From: Actinospineispora acaciae DSM 45401
Lineage (GTDB): Bacteria > Actinomycetota > Actinomycetes > Mycobacteriales > Pseudonocardiaceae
Assembly: GCF_000620785.1 (NCBI RefSeq)
Contig: NZ_JIAI01000002.1
Span: forward strand, 366,110-430,109
Direction: 5' to 3'
Length of the DNA stretch: 64,000 nt
The notes beneath the pieces were generated by a model. It had not been told where the DNA came from. It saw only the letters and a program-made list of their open reading frames with translations, and searched no databases. The translations under genes were made by a program, and so were the position numbers. Positions 1-9,221 of the stretch are shown in pieces. Each line of letters opens with the position of its first letter. Position 1 is the stretch's first letter.

Positions 1-792
1 TGGGCGCACCACATGTACGCCACCGGCGCGGTGCTGCTGGCGTTCTTCTCGTTCACCACGTTCCTGATCGCGATCCCGACCGGCATCAAGTTCTTCAACT
101 GGATCGGGACGATGTGGAAGGGCCAGTTGACCTTCGAGTCGCCGATGCTGTTCGCCGTCGGCTTCCTGGTCACCTTCCTGCTCGGCGGGCTGACCGGCAT
201 CCTGCTGGCCTCCCCGCCGGTGGACTTCCACATCACCGACACCTACTTCGTGGTCGCGCACTTCCACTACGTGCTGTTCGGCACGATCGTGTTCGCCACC
301 TACGCCGGCATCTACTTCTGGTTCCCGAAGATGACCGGCCGGATGATGGACGAGACCCTCGGAAAGATCCACTTCTGGCTGACCTTCCTGGGCTTCCACG
401 GCACGTTCCTGGTCCAGCACTGGCTGGGCGCGGAGGGCATGCCCCGGCGCTACTTCGACTACCTGCCCACCGACGGGTTCACCACGCTCAACACCATCTC
501 GTCGATCTCCTCGTTCGTGCTGGGCGCCTCGGTGCTGCCGTTCGTGTGGAACGTGTTCCGCAGCTACCGGTTCGGGCGGGTGGTCACGGTGGACGACCCG
601 TGGGGGCACGGGAACTCGCTGGAGTGGGCCACCAGCTGCCCGCCGCCGAGGCACAACTTCACCGAGCTGCCCAGGATCCGCTCCGAGCGTCCCGCGTTCG
701 AGCTGCACTACCCGCACCTGGTCGGCCGGTTGCGCGCCGAGGTGCACGGCCGCCCCAGGAAGCCGGCCGGGCCTGAGCCGGCCGAACACTAA
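1..792 (+). CDS. ctaD: Cytochrome c oxidase subunit I, 3' part
   Basis: This is the C-terminal part of the catalytic subunit of the aa3-type terminal oxidase, which reduces oxygen and pumps protons in the cytoplasmic membrane. The frame is open from base 1, so the gene starts outside the window. The first residues read WAHHM, whose two His are the CuB ligands. The HFHY motif at nt 259-270 carries the heme a3 and heme a ligands. The intervening PTGIK stretch is the K-channel region. Several hydrophobic helices follow, then a hydrophilic tail ending at TAA 790-792. The family call is firm. Nothing in this window shows other oxidase genes next to it. Confidence 0.97.
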   Translation, partial: WAHHMYATGAVLLAFFSFTTFLIAIPTGIKFFNWIGTMWKGQLTFESPMLFAVGFLVTFLLGGLTGILLASPPVDFHITDTYFVVAHFHYVLFGTIVFATYAGIYFWFPKMTGRMMDETLGKIHFWLTFLGFHGTFLVQHWLGAEGMPRRYFDYLPTDGFTTLNTISSISSFVLGASVLPFVWNVFRSYRFGRVVTVDDPWGHGNSLEWATSCPPPRHNFTELPRIRSERPAFELHYPHLVGRLRAEVHGRPRKPAGPEPAEH

Positions 793-835
793 CCGCCACA
801 CCACCCGTCCTCGTTCGAACCCTTCCGGCTCGGAT

Positions 836-870
836 GTTGAACTATGGTACAACTAGTACGAACGTTCAAC
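836..870. promoter_or_regulatory. Inverted repeat, likely TetR operator
   Basis: GTTGAAC at 836-842 and GTTCAAC at 864-870 are perfect inverted arms around a centre containing two GTAC tetramers. The site ends 17 nt before the start codon of the MFS gene at 888, where bound repressor would block transcription. The cognate regulator is probably the TetR protein encoded directly downstream of that MFS gene. This is inferred from position and symmetry. Confidence 0.6.
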
Positions 871-887
871 TAATGCGAGGAGACGGA

Positions 888-2420
888 ATGGGACGGGCCG
901 GCTGGCAGGAGTGGGGCGGTCTCGCGCTGCTGGCGTTGCCGACCATGCTGTTGGGGCTCGATGTGACGGCGCTCTACCTGGTCGTTCCGAGCCTGGCCAC
1001 GGACCTGAACCCGACCGCGGCCCAGCTGTTGTGGATCATGGACGCGTACGGCTTCTTCATCGCCGGGTTCCTGATCACGATGGGCACGCTGGGCGACCGG
1101 ATCGGGCGGCGGCGGCTGCTGATGGTCGGGGTGGCCGCGTTCGGGGTGGCCTCGGTGGCGGCGGCGTTCGCGCCCAGCGCCGCGTGGCTGATCGTGGCGC
1201 GGGCGCTGCTCGGGGTGGCCGGGGCGACGCTCATGCCCTCGACGCTGTCGCTGATCAGCAACATGTTCGCCGATGCCCGGCAGCGGGCGATGGCGATCGG
1301 CGTGTGGGCCACGATGTTCGCGCTCGGGATGGCGGCGGGGCCGGTCGTGGGCGGCGTGCTGGTCGCCGGCTTCTGGTGGGGCGCGGCCTTCCTCCTCGCG
1401 GTGCCGATCGTGGTGCTGGTGCTGGTCGGTGCGCCGGTGCTGCTGCCGGAGTTCCGCACCGGTGACGGCCGCCTCGACCCGCTCAGCGTCGGGCTGTCGC
1501 TGGTGGCGATGCTGCCGATCGTCTACGCGATCAAGGAGGTGTCCGTCCACGGCGTCGGCGTGCCGGCGCTGGCCGCCGCCCTGGTCGGGGTCATCGCCGC
1601 CGTCGCCTTCGTCCGCCGCCAGCTGCGGCTGCGCGAGCCGCTGCTGGACGTGCGGCTGTTCACCGGCCGGGCGTTCTCCTCGGCCCTGACCGTCCTGCTG
1701 GTCGGCCTGGTGGGTTTCGGCGGGACGATGTTCCTGGTCACCCAGTACCTGCAGCTCGTGGAGGGGCTCTCGGCCACGGCGGCCGGGCTGTACATGGGGC
1801 CGCCGGCGCTGGCCATGCTGGTCGGTGCCCTCGGCGCTCCGCTGGTGGCGCGCCGGGTGCCTCCGGGCGTCGTCATGGCGGCCGCGCTGGCGTTGTCGCT
1901 GGTCGGTTACGGACTGCTCGCCGTCGCCGCGCCGGGCGGCGCGCCCGGGGTGGTCACCGGGTTCGCGTTCGTCTACCTCGCGCTCGGGGTGATCGCCGCC
2001 CTGGGCACCGACATCGTGGTGGGCGCGGCGCCGGCGGCGAAGTCCGGGTCGGCCGCGGCGCTGTCGGAGACCGTTCAGGAGCTGGGCATAGCGGTGGGGG
2101 TGGCGCTGCTCGGGAGCATCACGACGGCGATCTACCGGTGCACGGCGCAGGTCCCTCCGGGGCTGTCCGCGGCCGCGAGCGGGGCGTACGGCGACGGCCT
2201 CGCCGGGGCGGTGTCGGTGGCGAATGATCTGCCGGCGGGGGCGCTCGACCAGGCGCGGGCCGCGTTCCTCGGCGGGCTCAACGCCTCCGCCGTGCTGGCG
2301 GGCATCGCCATCGCCGCCGCCGCGCTCGCCTGCTTCACCACGCTGCGGCACATCCGGCCGCTCGGCCCGGATGGCTCGGAGACGGAGGTGCGGCCGGATA
2401 ACCTCGACGCGAGGGGGTGA
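888..2420 (+). CDS. MFS efflux transporter, DHA2 (14-helix) family
   Basis: This is a 510-residue drug:H+ antiporter-type major facilitator in the cytoplasmic membrane. It has the loop 2-3 signature GDRIGRRRLLM and the helix-5 region with GPVVGGVL, and its length fits the 14-helix DHA2 group (LfrA/SmvA type). I chose ATG 888 because it follows GAGGAG by a normal spacing and lies just after the palindrome. An in-frame ATG at 834 would put the operator inside the gene. The TetR regulator follows after 2 nt. The substrate cannot be told. The protein is visibly similar to the MFS gene at 12221, so the two are paralogues. Confidence 0.9.
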   Translation: MGRAGWQEWGGLALLALPTMLLGLDVTALYLVVPSLATDLNPTAAQLLWIMDAYGFFIAGFLITMGTLGDRIGRRRLLMVGVAAFGVASVAAAFAPSAAWLIVARALLGVAGATLMPSTLSLISNMFADARQRAMAIGVWATMFALGMAAGPVVGGVLVAGFWWGAAFLLAVPIVVLVLVGAPVLLPEFRTGDGRLDPLSVGLSLVAMLPIVYAIKEVSVHGVGVPALAAALVGVIAAVAFVRRQLRLREPLLDVRLFTGRAFSSALTVLLVGLVGFGGTMFLVTQYLQLVEGLSATAAGLYMGPPALAMLVGALGAPLVARRVPPGVVMAAALALSLVGYGLLAVAAPGGAPGVVTGFAFVYLALGVIAALGTDIVVGAAPAAKSGSAAALSETVQELGIAVGVALLGSITTAIYRCTAQVPPGLSAAASGAYGDGLAGAVSVANDLPAGALDQARAAFLGGLNASAVLAGIAIAAAALACFTTLRHIRPLGPDGSETEVRPDNLDARG

Positions 2421-2422
2421 CG

Positions 2423-2986
2423 ATGACCGAGGCCGAACAGGACACCGCCGACGGGCGCACGCTGCGCGGCCAACGCCGCCGCGCGCAGATCATCGAGGCG
2501 ACGCTCGCGGTCGTGCGCCGCGACGGGGCCAGCGGCGTCACCCACCGGACCGTCGCCAAGCAGGCCGGCATCACCACCAGCCTCACGCTGTACTACTTCG
2601 CCACCCTGGACGACCTGCTGGTGGCCGCCCTGACCAGCGTCACCGACGCCTACACCCACCGCATCCGCCGGCTCATCGACACCGAGGACGACCCGCTCGA
2701 CGGGCTCGCCCACCTCATCGCCGAGTCCGCCGGCCCCGGCCGGGAGCGCGCGCTCGCCGAGCGCGAGCTGTCCACCCTGGCCGCCCGTCGCCCCGCCCTG
2801 CGCCCGGCCGCGCGGCGCTGGCGCGACAACGTCGCCGAGCTCGCCCGCACCCAGACCGACGACCCGGACGCGGTCGAGGCCGTCGTCGCCCTGTCCGACG
2901 GCCTGTGCACCGCGATCCTGCTCGACGACCGCGAGGCCGACCCGGACCACATCCGCTCGGTGCTCCGCCGGGCGTTGGAGAAGTAA
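2423..2986 (+). CDS. TetR/AcrR family transcriptional repressor
   Basis: The protein has 187 residues. Its N-terminal helix-turn-helix (about residues 12-60) contains GVTHRTVAKQAGITTSLTLY, and a helical ligand-binding domain follows. It sits immediately downstream of the MFS pump gene in the same direction, the usual layout for a self-regulated pump and sensor. The likely target is the inverted repeat at 836-870. ATG 2423 is preceded by GAGGGGG. A GTG at 2417 overlapping the pump's stop codon is an alternative start that adds two residues. The inducer is unknown. Confidence 0.88.
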   Translation: MTEAEQDTADGRTLRGQRRRAQIIEATLAVVRRDGASGVTHRTVAKQAGITTSLTLYYFATLDDLLVAALTSVTDAYTHRIRRLIDTEDDPLDGLAHLIAESAGPGRERALAERELSTLAARRPALRPAARRWRDNVAELARTQTDDPDAVEAVVALSDGLCTAILLDDREADPDHIRSVLRRALEK

Positions 2987-3048
2987 CCCCGGCGGTCACG
3001 TCGCAAAACCGCCGGAGCGCCGGCCCCGGCGTTGGCACTGTGATCGTC

Positions 3049-4272
3049 ATGGAGTTGTACAGGCCTGCTCATCTCGGGCTCGGCGCCGGACGCCGCGCCG
3101 CGTTCTGGCTCTACGCCGCCTCGCTGCTGACGTTGATCGCCGGCACCGAGGTGCCCACCCCGCTGTACGTGCGCTACCGCGCGCACTTCGACCTGTCCGC
3201 GACCGCGCTCACCCTGCTGTTCGCCACCTACGCGCTGGCGCTGATCCCGTCGCTGCTGGTGTTCGGGCGGCTGGCGGACCGGTTCGGCAGGCGCGGCGTG
3301 GTCGTGCTCGGCCTGCTCGCCGCCACGGCCGCCGCCGTGGTCCTGGCCGGCGCGGGCACGGTGGGCTGGCTGTTCGCCGGGCGCGCACTGCAGGGGGTGG
3401 CGGTCGGCGCCGCGACCGGGGCGGCCACCGCCGCGCTGGTCGAGCTGGAACCCGCCGGTGACCGGGCGCGGGCCGCGCGGTACGCCGCGATGGCGGTGGC
3501 CGGCGGCGGCGCGGGCGGGCCGCTGCTCGGCGGGCTGCTCGCCGAGTACGCCCCGGCCCCGTCCGCGCTGAGCTACCTGCTGGTGGCCGCGCTGCAGCTC
3601 GCGCTGACCGCCGGGCTGCTGGTGGCCGGGGGCGTCGTACCCGCCGTCCGCACCGCCCGTGCCCGCCGCCCGGGCGTTCCGGCCGCGATCCGGTTACCGT
3701 TCGCGCAGGTCGGGCTGACCGTGTTCACCTGCTGGTCGGTCGGGGCGCTGTACACCTCCGTGGTGCCCTCCTACGCCGAGGCGCTGCTGGCCACCGACAA
3801 CCTCGCCCTGCTCGGCGCCGTCGCGTTCGTCATGCTCGCCACGGCGGCCGCCGCCCAGTTCGTGTTCCGCCGGATGCCGGCGCACCGCGCCCAGGTCGCC
3901 GGGCTGGTGCTGCTCGCCGCCGGCCTGGTCGCGCTGGTGGTCGCGTTCCCGACCGGCTCGCTGCCGTGGCTGCTGGCCAGCGCGGTCACCGACGGCGCCG
4001 GCCTCGGGCTGGCGTTCCTCGGCGCCCAGACCCAGCTCAACCACATCGCGCCGCCGTCCCGCCGTGCCGAACTGGCCGCCGCGTTCTCGGTGTGCCTCTA
4101 CCTCGGGGTGGCCCTGCCGGTGCTCGGCGTGGGCGTGCTGGCGGACGCGTCCTCGCTGTTCACCGCCGTGCTCTGGTTCGCGGTCGGGACCGGCGCGCTC
4201 GGCCTGCTCACCGCCGCCTGGATCACCCGGACCGCGCCCGCCCGGCTCCCTACTCCAGCCCCACCCGCTTGA
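3049..4272 (+). CDS. MFS transporter, 12-helix
   Basis: This membrane protein has 407 residues, with the MFS signature GRLADRFGRRGVV between helices 2 and 3 and about twelve hydrophobic segments. The length and the small central loop fit the DHA1-type exporter group, but the substrate cannot be assigned. It lies 62 nt after the TetR gene on the same strand and could be co-transcribed with it. No strong ribosome binding site is visible before ATG 3049, and GTG 3040 is an alternative start. The 3' end overlaps the convergent Lrp gene by 23 nt. Confidence 0.85.
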   Translation: MELYRPAHLGLGAGRRAAFWLYAASLLTLIAGTEVPTPLYVRYRAHFDLSATALTLLFATYALALIPSLLVFGRLADRFGRRGVVVLGLLAATAAAVVLAGAGTVGWLFAGRALQGVAVGAATGAATAALVELEPAGDRARAARYAAMAVAGGGAGGPLLGGLLAEYAPAPSALSYLLVAALQLALTAGLLVAGGVVPAVRTARARRPGVPAAIRLPFAQVGLTVFTCWSVGALYTSVVPSYAEALLATDNLALLGAVAFVMLATAAAAQFVFRRMPAHRAQVAGLVLLAAGLVALVVAFPTGSLPWLLASAVTDGAGLGLAFLGAQTQLNHIAPPSRRAELAAAFSVCLYLGVALPVLGVGVLADASSLFTAVLWFAVGTGALGLLTAAWITRTAPARLPTPAPPA

Positions 4273-5200
4273 CGGTGCGGATGATCGGCGCGGTCTCGAT
4301 CGCGCGGACGCCGGGCAGTGAGCCGATCCGACGAGAGATGCAGTCGTAGAGCGAGTCGTCGTCGGTGCACAGCAGCGAGGCGACCAGGTTGTGCGGGCCG
4401 GTGGTGGCGGCCGCGAACGGCACCTCGGGCAGCTCGGCGATGGCGCGGCCGGCGGCGTCCAGCGCGGACGGTTCGACGGAGATCCACAGCACCGCGCTGG
4501 TGGCGTAGCCGAGGCGGCGGTCGTCCAGCTCGACGTCGAAGTACAGCGCCCCGCTGGCGCGCAGGTGCGCGATGCGGCGGCGGACCGTGGACTCGTGCCG
4601 GCCGAGCTTGGCCGCGAGCAGCGCGTGCGGGGCGCGGCCGTCGCGGGCCAGCTCGGCGGCCAGCGCGCGGTCGCCGTCGTCCAGCTCGACGGGCGTGCCC
4701 GCCAGGTCCGGAGGCGGGGGCGCGAGCCGGTCGAGCTGGTCCTGGTCGAGCACCCCGGCGGGGACCGGCCAGACGTTGCGCCCGCCGCGCAGGCCGCGCA
4801 GCACCCGGTGGGCGCCGATCGCGGTGACCCGGCGGGTGGCGGGCAGCTCGTTGAGAAGCAGCGTGTCCCGGTCGCGGTCGCTGCGGGCCTCGACGTTGCA
4901 CATGATCTCGGTGCCGCCGGAGGCCAGCCGGACCCAGTGGGTGTCGTCGCGGCGGGCCAGGGCGCGGGCGATGGACAGGGTGGCCGGTGGCACGCAGTGC
5001 AGCCGGATGATCCACTCCACGTGCCCGAGCCGGCGCGGGTCCAGCCGGGCGCGCACCCGCAGCACGCCGTCCGCGTGCAGCCTCGTGTAGCGGCGGGCCA
5101 GCCGCTGGTCGGACGCCCCGAGCACGGCGGCGATCCGGCGCAGCGAGGCCCGGCCGTCGACCTTCAGCGCACGGATGAGCTGCCTGTCGAGGAGATCCAT
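4250..5200 (-). CDS. Lrp/AsnC family regulator with duplicated domains
   Basis: This 316-residue protein is about twice the usual Lrp length. It reads as two Lrp units in tandem. The first HTH is at about residues 3-50 (LDRQLIRALKVDGRASLRRIA) with its ligand-sensing RAM region to about 140. The second HTH is at about 172-222 (DDGDRALAAELARDGRAPHALL) with a second RAM region to the end. It is transcribed divergently from the ubiD operon, with 86 nt between start codons, so it probably senses the aromatic acid or related metabolite and controls that operon. The effector is not predictable from sequence. Confidence 0.9.
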   Translation of the reverse strand: MDLLDRQLIRALKVDGRASLRRIAAVLGASDQRLARRYTRLHADGVLRVRARLDPRRLGHVEWIIRLHCVPPATLSIARALARRDDTHWVRLASGGTEIMCNVEARSDRDRDTLLLNELPATRRVTAIGAHRVLRGLRGGRNVWPVPAGVLDQDQLDRLAPPPPDLAGTPVELDDGDRALAAELARDGRAPHALLAAKLGRHESTVRRRIAHLRASGALYFDVELDDRRLGYATSAVLWISVEPSALDAAGRAIAELPEVPFAAATTGPHNLVASLLCTDDDSLYDCISRRIGSLPGVRAIETAPIIRTVKRVGLE

Positions 5201-5258
5201 GCATCAACTTTGCTATTCCGACGAAGACCGGCGCTATGCCCAGCACGCCGTTGAGACC

Positions 5259-5270
5259 CCGGGTACCCGG
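5259..5270. promoter_or_regulatory. 12-bp perfect palindrome in lrp-ubiD intergenic region
   Basis: CCGGGTACCCGG is a perfect palindrome lying 17 nt before the preferred ubiD start at 5287. Its position suggests an operator for the divergent Lrp-type regulator, or an element of the ubiD leader. It also argues against the upstream in-frame ATG at 5236, which would bury it in coding sequence. Confidence 0.4.
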
Positions 5271-5286
5271 AACGAGACTGCTGGGC

Positions 5287-6723
5287 ATGACGGCGTTTCG
5301 AGACCTGCGGCACTACGTCGACAACCTGACCGCCCGGCTCGGCCAGGACGAGGTCAAGGTCGTGCGGGGCGCGGACTGGGACCTGGAGATCGGCTGCATC
5401 ACCGAGCTGGGCGCGGAGGCCGAGGGGCCTGCGCTGATGTTCGACGACATCCCCGGCTACCCGAGCGGGTTCCGGGTGTTCACCAACTTCATGGGCACCC
5501 CGGCGCGCACGGCGGTGGCGCTGGGCCTGCCGCCGGACACCCCCAAGCTGGACATCGTGCGCGCCTGGCAGGGCATGAGCCGCCGGCTGGAGCCGACCCC
5601 GCCGGTCGAGGTGGCCACCGGCCCGGTGCTGGAGAACGTGCTGGAGGACGACAAGGTCGACCTGACAGCCTTCCCCACGCCGCGCTGGCACGACGGCGAC
5701 GGCGGCCGCTACATCGGCACCGCGTGCATGGTGCTGGCCCGCGACCCGGACACCGGATGGGTCAACGCCGGCACCTACCGGGCGTGCGTGCAGGGCCGCG
5801 ACCGGCTGTCGCTGTGGATGCTCGGCAACCGGCACGCCCGCGCGATCGCCACCAAGTACTGGCAGCGCGGGAAGCCGTGCCCGATCGCGGTGGTGGTCGG
5901 GCAGGACCCGATCCTGTCCACGGCGGCGGCGATGGCGGCGCCGGCCGGGGTCTCGGAGTACGACCTGGCCGGTGGCCTGCGCGGGGCGCCGGTGGAGGTG
6001 CTGCGGCTGGCCAGCGGCATCCCGGTGCCGGCGCACGCGGAGATCGTCATCGAGGGCGAGATGCCGCCGCTGGACGAGGAGTCCGTGCTGGAGGGGCCGT
6101 TCGGCGAGTGGACCGGCTACTACACCCACTCCGGGCAGGAGACGGTGGTGCGGGTGCGGCGGATCCTGCACCGCGACGACCCGATCATCCTCGGCGCGCC
6201 GCCGATGATCCCCACCGTACCGGCCGGCGACCAGGCCGTTCCGCTGTACTCCGCGTCGGTCACCTGGGAGCACCTGGAGAGCTCCGGGGTGCAGAACGTC
6301 CGGGGCGTCTGGGCGTACGCCCGGCAGCTGATGATGGTGGTCTCCATCGAGCAGACCGGCGCGGGCGACGCCATGCACGCGCTGCTCGCGGCGGCCGGGC
6401 GCAAGCGCAGCGGCGGCATGGAGCGCTACTTCGTGGTGGTCGACGAGGACATCGACATCACCGACATCAACCACGTGCTGTGGGCGATCTTCACCAGGGT
6501 CGACCCCGGCCGGTCGGTGCACCTGCTGCGCACCCCGACCACCGCCATCGACCCCCGGCTGTCCCCCGAGCGGCGCGCCGCCGGTGACATGACGATGGGC
6601 ATCGTGCTCATCGACGCCTGCAAGCCGTTCGCCTGGAAGGACCAGTACCCCAGGGCGAACCGCTTCTCCGACGCCTACCGGACCGAGATCCGCGAGCGGT
6701 GGCGGGCCGCTCTGCCGCTGTGA
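5287..6723 (+). CDS. ubiD: UbiD family prenylated-FMN-dependent decarboxylase
   Basis: The protein has 478 residues and belongs to the UbiD reversible decarboxylase family, which removes carboxyl groups from aromatic or alpha,beta-unsaturated acids using prenylated FMN. The segment [11 protein letters not shown] carries two of the conserved Glu residues of the catalytic Glu-Arg-Glu set, and [10 protein letters not shown] follows as in the family. The neighbouring ubiX supplies the cofactor. Its pairing with ubiX and a divergent regulator suggests catabolic decarboxylation (hydroxybenzoate or vanillate type) rather than ubiquinone synthesis, since actinomycetes use menaquinone. ATG 5287 is preferred over ATG 5236. 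The gene overlaps the next one by GTGA. Confidence 0.9.
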   Translation: MTAFRDLRHYVDNLTARLGQDEVKVVRGADWDLEIGCITELGAEAEGPALMFDDIPGYPSGFRVFTNFMGTPARTAVALGLPPDTPKLDIVRAWQGMSRRLEPTPPVEVATGPVLENVLEDDKVDLTAFPTPRWHDGDGGRYIGTACMVLARDPDTGWVNAGTYRACVQGRDRLSLWMLGNRHARAIATKYWQRGKPCPIAVVVGQDPILSTAAAMAAPAGVSEYDLAGGLRGAPVEVLRLASGIPVPAHAEIVIEGEMPPLDEESVLEGPFGEWTGYYTHSGQETVVRVRRILHRDDPIILGAPPMIPTVPAGDQAVPLYSASVTWEHLESSGVQNVRGVWAYARQLMMVVSIEQTGAGDAMHALLAAAGRKRSGGMERYFVVVDEDIDITDINHVLWAIFTRVDPGRSVHLLRTPTTAIDPRLSPERRAAGDMTMGIVLIDACKPFAWKDQYPRANRFSDAYRTEIRERWRAALPL

Positions 6724-7190
6724 CCGGCCTGCCGCTGCCCGACGAGGTCGCCGACCTGCTGCGCGGCTTCCCCGGCGTCGACGCCGACGCCGACGCCGAC
6801 GAGCAGGCGTTCCCGTTCGTCACCGTGGACGAGCACGGCTACCCGCACAGCGCGCTGCTGTCCCGCTCCGAGCTGGAACCGTCGGGGGCCGTCCTGCTCG
6901 CCGTGGTCGCGGGCGCCCGCACCCGGGCCAACCTGCGCCGGGACGGGCGCGCCGCGCTGCTCGCCGTGCACGGCACCGTGTGCCACCACGTCAAGCTCCG
7001 CCTGCTGCGCTCGCTCGACCGTGACGACCTGCTCGGCTGCGTCTTCGAGGCCGTGTCGCACAAGCCCGACTCGCTGGGCATCCCGCTGCGCCCGCTCGGC
7101 TTCCGCACCGAGCCGGAGATCGCCGAGCGGGAGCGCTGGCCCCGGACCGCCGCGATCCTCGCCGAGCTGGGCGGGGCGGCCGGCCGATGA
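6720..7190 (+). CDS. Pyridoxamine-phosphate-oxidase-like (FMN split barrel) protein
   Basis: This is a 156-residue protein resembling the PNPOx/FMN-binding split-barrel superfamily. It shows a beta-rich core with [17 protein letters not shown] near the start and [17 protein letters not shown] in the middle. The GTG at 6720 overlaps the ubiD stop as GTGA, and the end overlaps the ubiX start as ATGA, so it is translated as part of the decarboxylase operon. A DADADADE stretch at about residues 20-27 is encoded by a short GACGCC repeat. Its role is unknown. Flavin handling or a reductase partner for the UbiD/UbiX pair is inferred from context only. Confidence 0.7.
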   Translation: MTGLPLPDEVADLLRGFPGVDADADADEQAFPFVTVDEHGYPHSALLSRSELEPSGAVLLAVVAGARTRANLRRDGRAALLAVHGTVCHHVKLRLLRSLDRDDLLGCVFEAVSHKPDSLGIPLRPLGFRTEPEIAERERWPRTAAILAELGGAAGR

Positions 7191-7756
7191 CCCGGCTGAT
7201 CGTGGCCATGACCGGCGCCACCGGCGCGCCGTTCGGCGTCCGCCTGCTCCAGGTGCTCGCCGACCTGCCCGACGTCGAGACCCACCTGATCATCTCCACC
7301 TGGGCGCGCACCACCATCGAGCTGGAGACGCCCTACACCGTCCGCCAGGTCATCGACCTCGCCGACGTCCACCACCGCCTCGGCGACCAGGGCGCGCTCA
7401 TCTCGTCCGGCTCGTTCCGCACCGACGGCATGGTCGTCATCCCGTGCAGCATGAAGACGCTGGCCGGCATCCGCACCGGCTACGCCGACACGCTGGTGAC
7501 CCGGGCCGCCGACGTCACCCTCAAGGAACGCGGCCGCCTCGTCCTGGTGCCCCGCGAGACCCCGCTCACCCAGATCCACCTGGAGAACATGCTGGCCCTG
7601 GCCCGCATGGGCGTCGACATCGTCCCGCCCATGCCCGCCTTCTACAACCACCCGAAAACCATCGACGACCTGGTCGACCACACCGTGACCCGAGTCCTCG
7701 ACCAGCTAGCCCTCCCCTCACCCACCGCCCGCCGCTGGCAAGGCCTCGCCCGCTAG
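7187..7756 (+). CDS. ubiX: UbiX family flavin prenyltransferase
   Basis: The protein has 189 residues. It makes prenylated FMN, the cofactor of UbiD enzymes, by joining a dimethylallyl group to reduced FMN. The flavin-binding start [20 protein letters not shown], the [11 protein letters not shown] motif with its conserved Ser, and the [10 protein letters not shown] segment are all present, and the length is normal. The start overlaps the preceding gene (ATGA). As the last gene of the ubiD operon it serves the decarboxylase two genes upstream. Close relatives are called BsdB or VdcB in phenolic acid decarboxylase operons. Confidence 0.95.
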   Translation: MTRLIVAMTGATGAPFGVRLLQVLADLPDVETHLIISTWARTTIELETPYTVRQVIDLADVHHRLGDQGALISSGSFRTDGMVVIPCSMKTLAGIRTGYADTLVTRAADVTLKERGRLVLVPRETPLTQIHLENMLALARMGVDIVPPMPAFYNHPKTIDDLVDHTVTRVLDQLALPSPTARRWQGLAR

Positions 7757-7758
7757 CT

Positions 7759-7819
7759 CCTGGGCGCCGCACAGCTCGGTGTGGTGTCGCACATGGTGCG
7801 GGGTGTGCGGAGCCCCAGG
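7759..7819. terminator. Nested hairpin between convergent genes
   Basis: Three nested perfect stems lie between ubiX and the convergent FAD gene: CCTGGG/CCCAGG (7759-7764 and 7814-7819), CCGCACA/TGTGCGG (7767-7773 and 7804-7810) and CGCAC/GTGCG around an ATG loop (7788-7800). The location and symmetry fit a bidirectional terminator. No T-tract is present, which is common in high-GC actinomycetes. Confidence 0.55.
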
Positions 7820-7847
7820 TAGATGTGCGGCGGGCGGGGCTCGGCGG

Positions 7848-9119
7848 TCAGGTGAGGCGGGCGTTCTGGGCGAGCAGGTGGCGTTTCACCGCGGTGGGAT
7901 CGGTGCGGGCGGTGTCGGCTAGTACGGCGGCCGCCACTCCGGCGGCGTGGCCGGTGGCGAACGCGGTGCCCATCACCCGCAGCGAGCCGCCGGCCAGGCT
8001 GTCGGCGTCGGCGAGCCGGCCGGCGGCGAACAGGTTGGCGGTGTCGACGCTGTGCAGGGCGCGCAGCGGGATGCCGTAGGCGCCCCCGCCGCCGACCGGG
8101 CGCCAGACGTCCGGCCGGCCGGGGCCGGGGTGGTACTCGATCGGCCAGGCGCCCAGCGCCACCGAGTCGTCGAAGCTCGCGCCGCCGGTGACGTCGGCCT
8201 CGGTCAGCCGGTAGCGGGCGTCGACGTGCCGTGACTCGCGGGTGCCCAGGTGCGGGCCGGTGCACGCGATGTACGCGCGCTCGTGGCCGGGGATGGTGCG
8301 CACGGCGGCCAGCAGCTCACGCGCCAGCGCGCGCCCCCGGGCCTCGGCGCGGCTGATGTCCCAGGAGTCGGTCGCGTCGTAGGCGACGTCCACCAGGTAG
8401 CTCACCGCGTCGCCGGACACCGGCAGCCGCAGCACCAGCCCGCGCTCCTTGACCCGCGCCGTGTCGTCCGCCGCCGTGTCGTCGCCCGTGCCGGTGGCCG
8501 CGTTCAGCGCCCGAGCCCACCGGTCCCGGGAGACGTCCGCGTCGGGCGCGATCCCGCCGATCCTGACGCTCAGCGTGCCCGCCTGCACGGTGCCGTGGTT
8601 GCCGTACCGCGTCGACGCGCCGGCCTGGAACGCCAGGTCCCCCTCGCCGGTGGCGTCCACGAACGCCGCCGCGGTCAGCTCGTGCGCACCCCGGTGGTCC
8701 GCGACCGTGACCGCCGTGACCCGGTCGTCCTCACGGCGCGCGCCGGTCACCATGGCGTGCAGCAGCACCGACACCCCTGCCCGCGCGCACACCCGATCCA
8801 ACGCCAGCTTGGCGGCCTCCGGATCGAACACCGCGATCACGTATCCCGACGGCGAACGGACCGGCCCCTCCACCCCGTCCAGCCGCCGCAGCTCGTCCAA
8901 CACCTCGTCGGCCACCCCGGCCACCGCCCGTTCCGGCGGCTCCGCCTGCGTCCACAGCCCGCAGTACGTCGTCACGTTGCGCAGCGTGGCCGCCCCGCCC
9001 AGGCACGGCCCGGCCTCGACGAGCAGCACCCGCGCCCCGGTCCGCGCGGCCCCCACCGCCGCCGCGACCCCGGCCGAGCCACCCCCGGCGACGATCACGT
9101 CGTAGTCGTTCGAAGCCAT
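7848..9119 (-). CDS. FAD-dependent oxidoreductase
   Basis: This 423-residue protein starts with a classical FAD-binding Rossmann motif (DVIVAGGGSAGVAAAVGAAR, residues 7-26). It has a second dinucleotide-family segment VDATGEGDLAFQAGA and ends with LFAAGRLADADSLAGGSLRVMGT. This pattern matches the FAD_oxidored family of cytoplasmic flavoproteins that includes xanthan-lyase-associated and glucose-inhibited-type proteins. The substrate is not predictable. I chose ATG 9119. Longer in-frame starts upstream would add an unrelated low-complexity tail. It is transcribed alone, divergent from the reductase gene at 9263 and convergent with ubiX. Confidence 0.85.
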   Translation of the reverse strand: MASNDYDVIVAGGGSAGVAAAVGAARTGARVLLVEAGPCLGGAATLRNVTTYCGLWTQAEPPERAVAGVADEVLDELRRLDGVEGPVRSPSGYVIAVFDPEAAKLALDRVCARAGVSVLLHAMVTGARREDDRVTAVTVADHRGAHELTAAAFVDATGEGDLAFQAGASTRYGNHGTVQAGTLSVRIGGIAPDADVSRDRWARALNAATGTGDDTAADDTARVKERGLVLRLPVSGDAVSYLVDVAYDATDSWDISRAEARGRALARELLAAVRTIPGHERAYIACTGPHLGTRESRHVDARYRLTEADVTGGASFDDSVALGAWPIEYHPGPGRPDVWRPVGGGGAYGIPLRALHSVDTANLFAAGRLADADSLAGGSLRVMGTAFATGHAAGVAAAVLADTARTDPTAVKRHLLAQNARLT

Positions 9120-9195
9120 CCGCCGATCGTCGCGCACCGAGCCACCGCCCGCCCGCCGAGCGCGAGAAGTCCGGTCCACCGCGACCGTCCCGGGT

Positions 9196-9221
9196 GTCGA
9201 TATCCGGGTGTCCGGATCGAC
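9196..9221. promoter_or_regulatory. Inverted repeat upstream of RibD-like gene
   Basis: GTCGATATCCGG (9196-9207) and CCGGATCGAC (9212-9221) are inverted arms, differing by a 2-nt bulge, around GTGT. The site lies 41 nt before the start codon at 9263. It also contains TGTCGA (9195-9200), the -35-like hexamer seen in the ECF42 promoter candidates 3 kb away. It could be an operator, a promoter, or both. Confidence 0.35.

Noticed and set aside
870..2351. A 493-codon minus-strand ORF opposite the first MFS gene
   Set aside because: Its translation is low-complexity Arg/Gly/His-rich sequence and mirrors the MFS gene on the plus strand. Similar shadows lie opposite most genes.
6778..6801. GACGCC tandem repeat as a functional repeat locus
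   Set aside because: It is a short in-frame run encoding alternating Asp-Ala within a normal protein and has no flanking structure.
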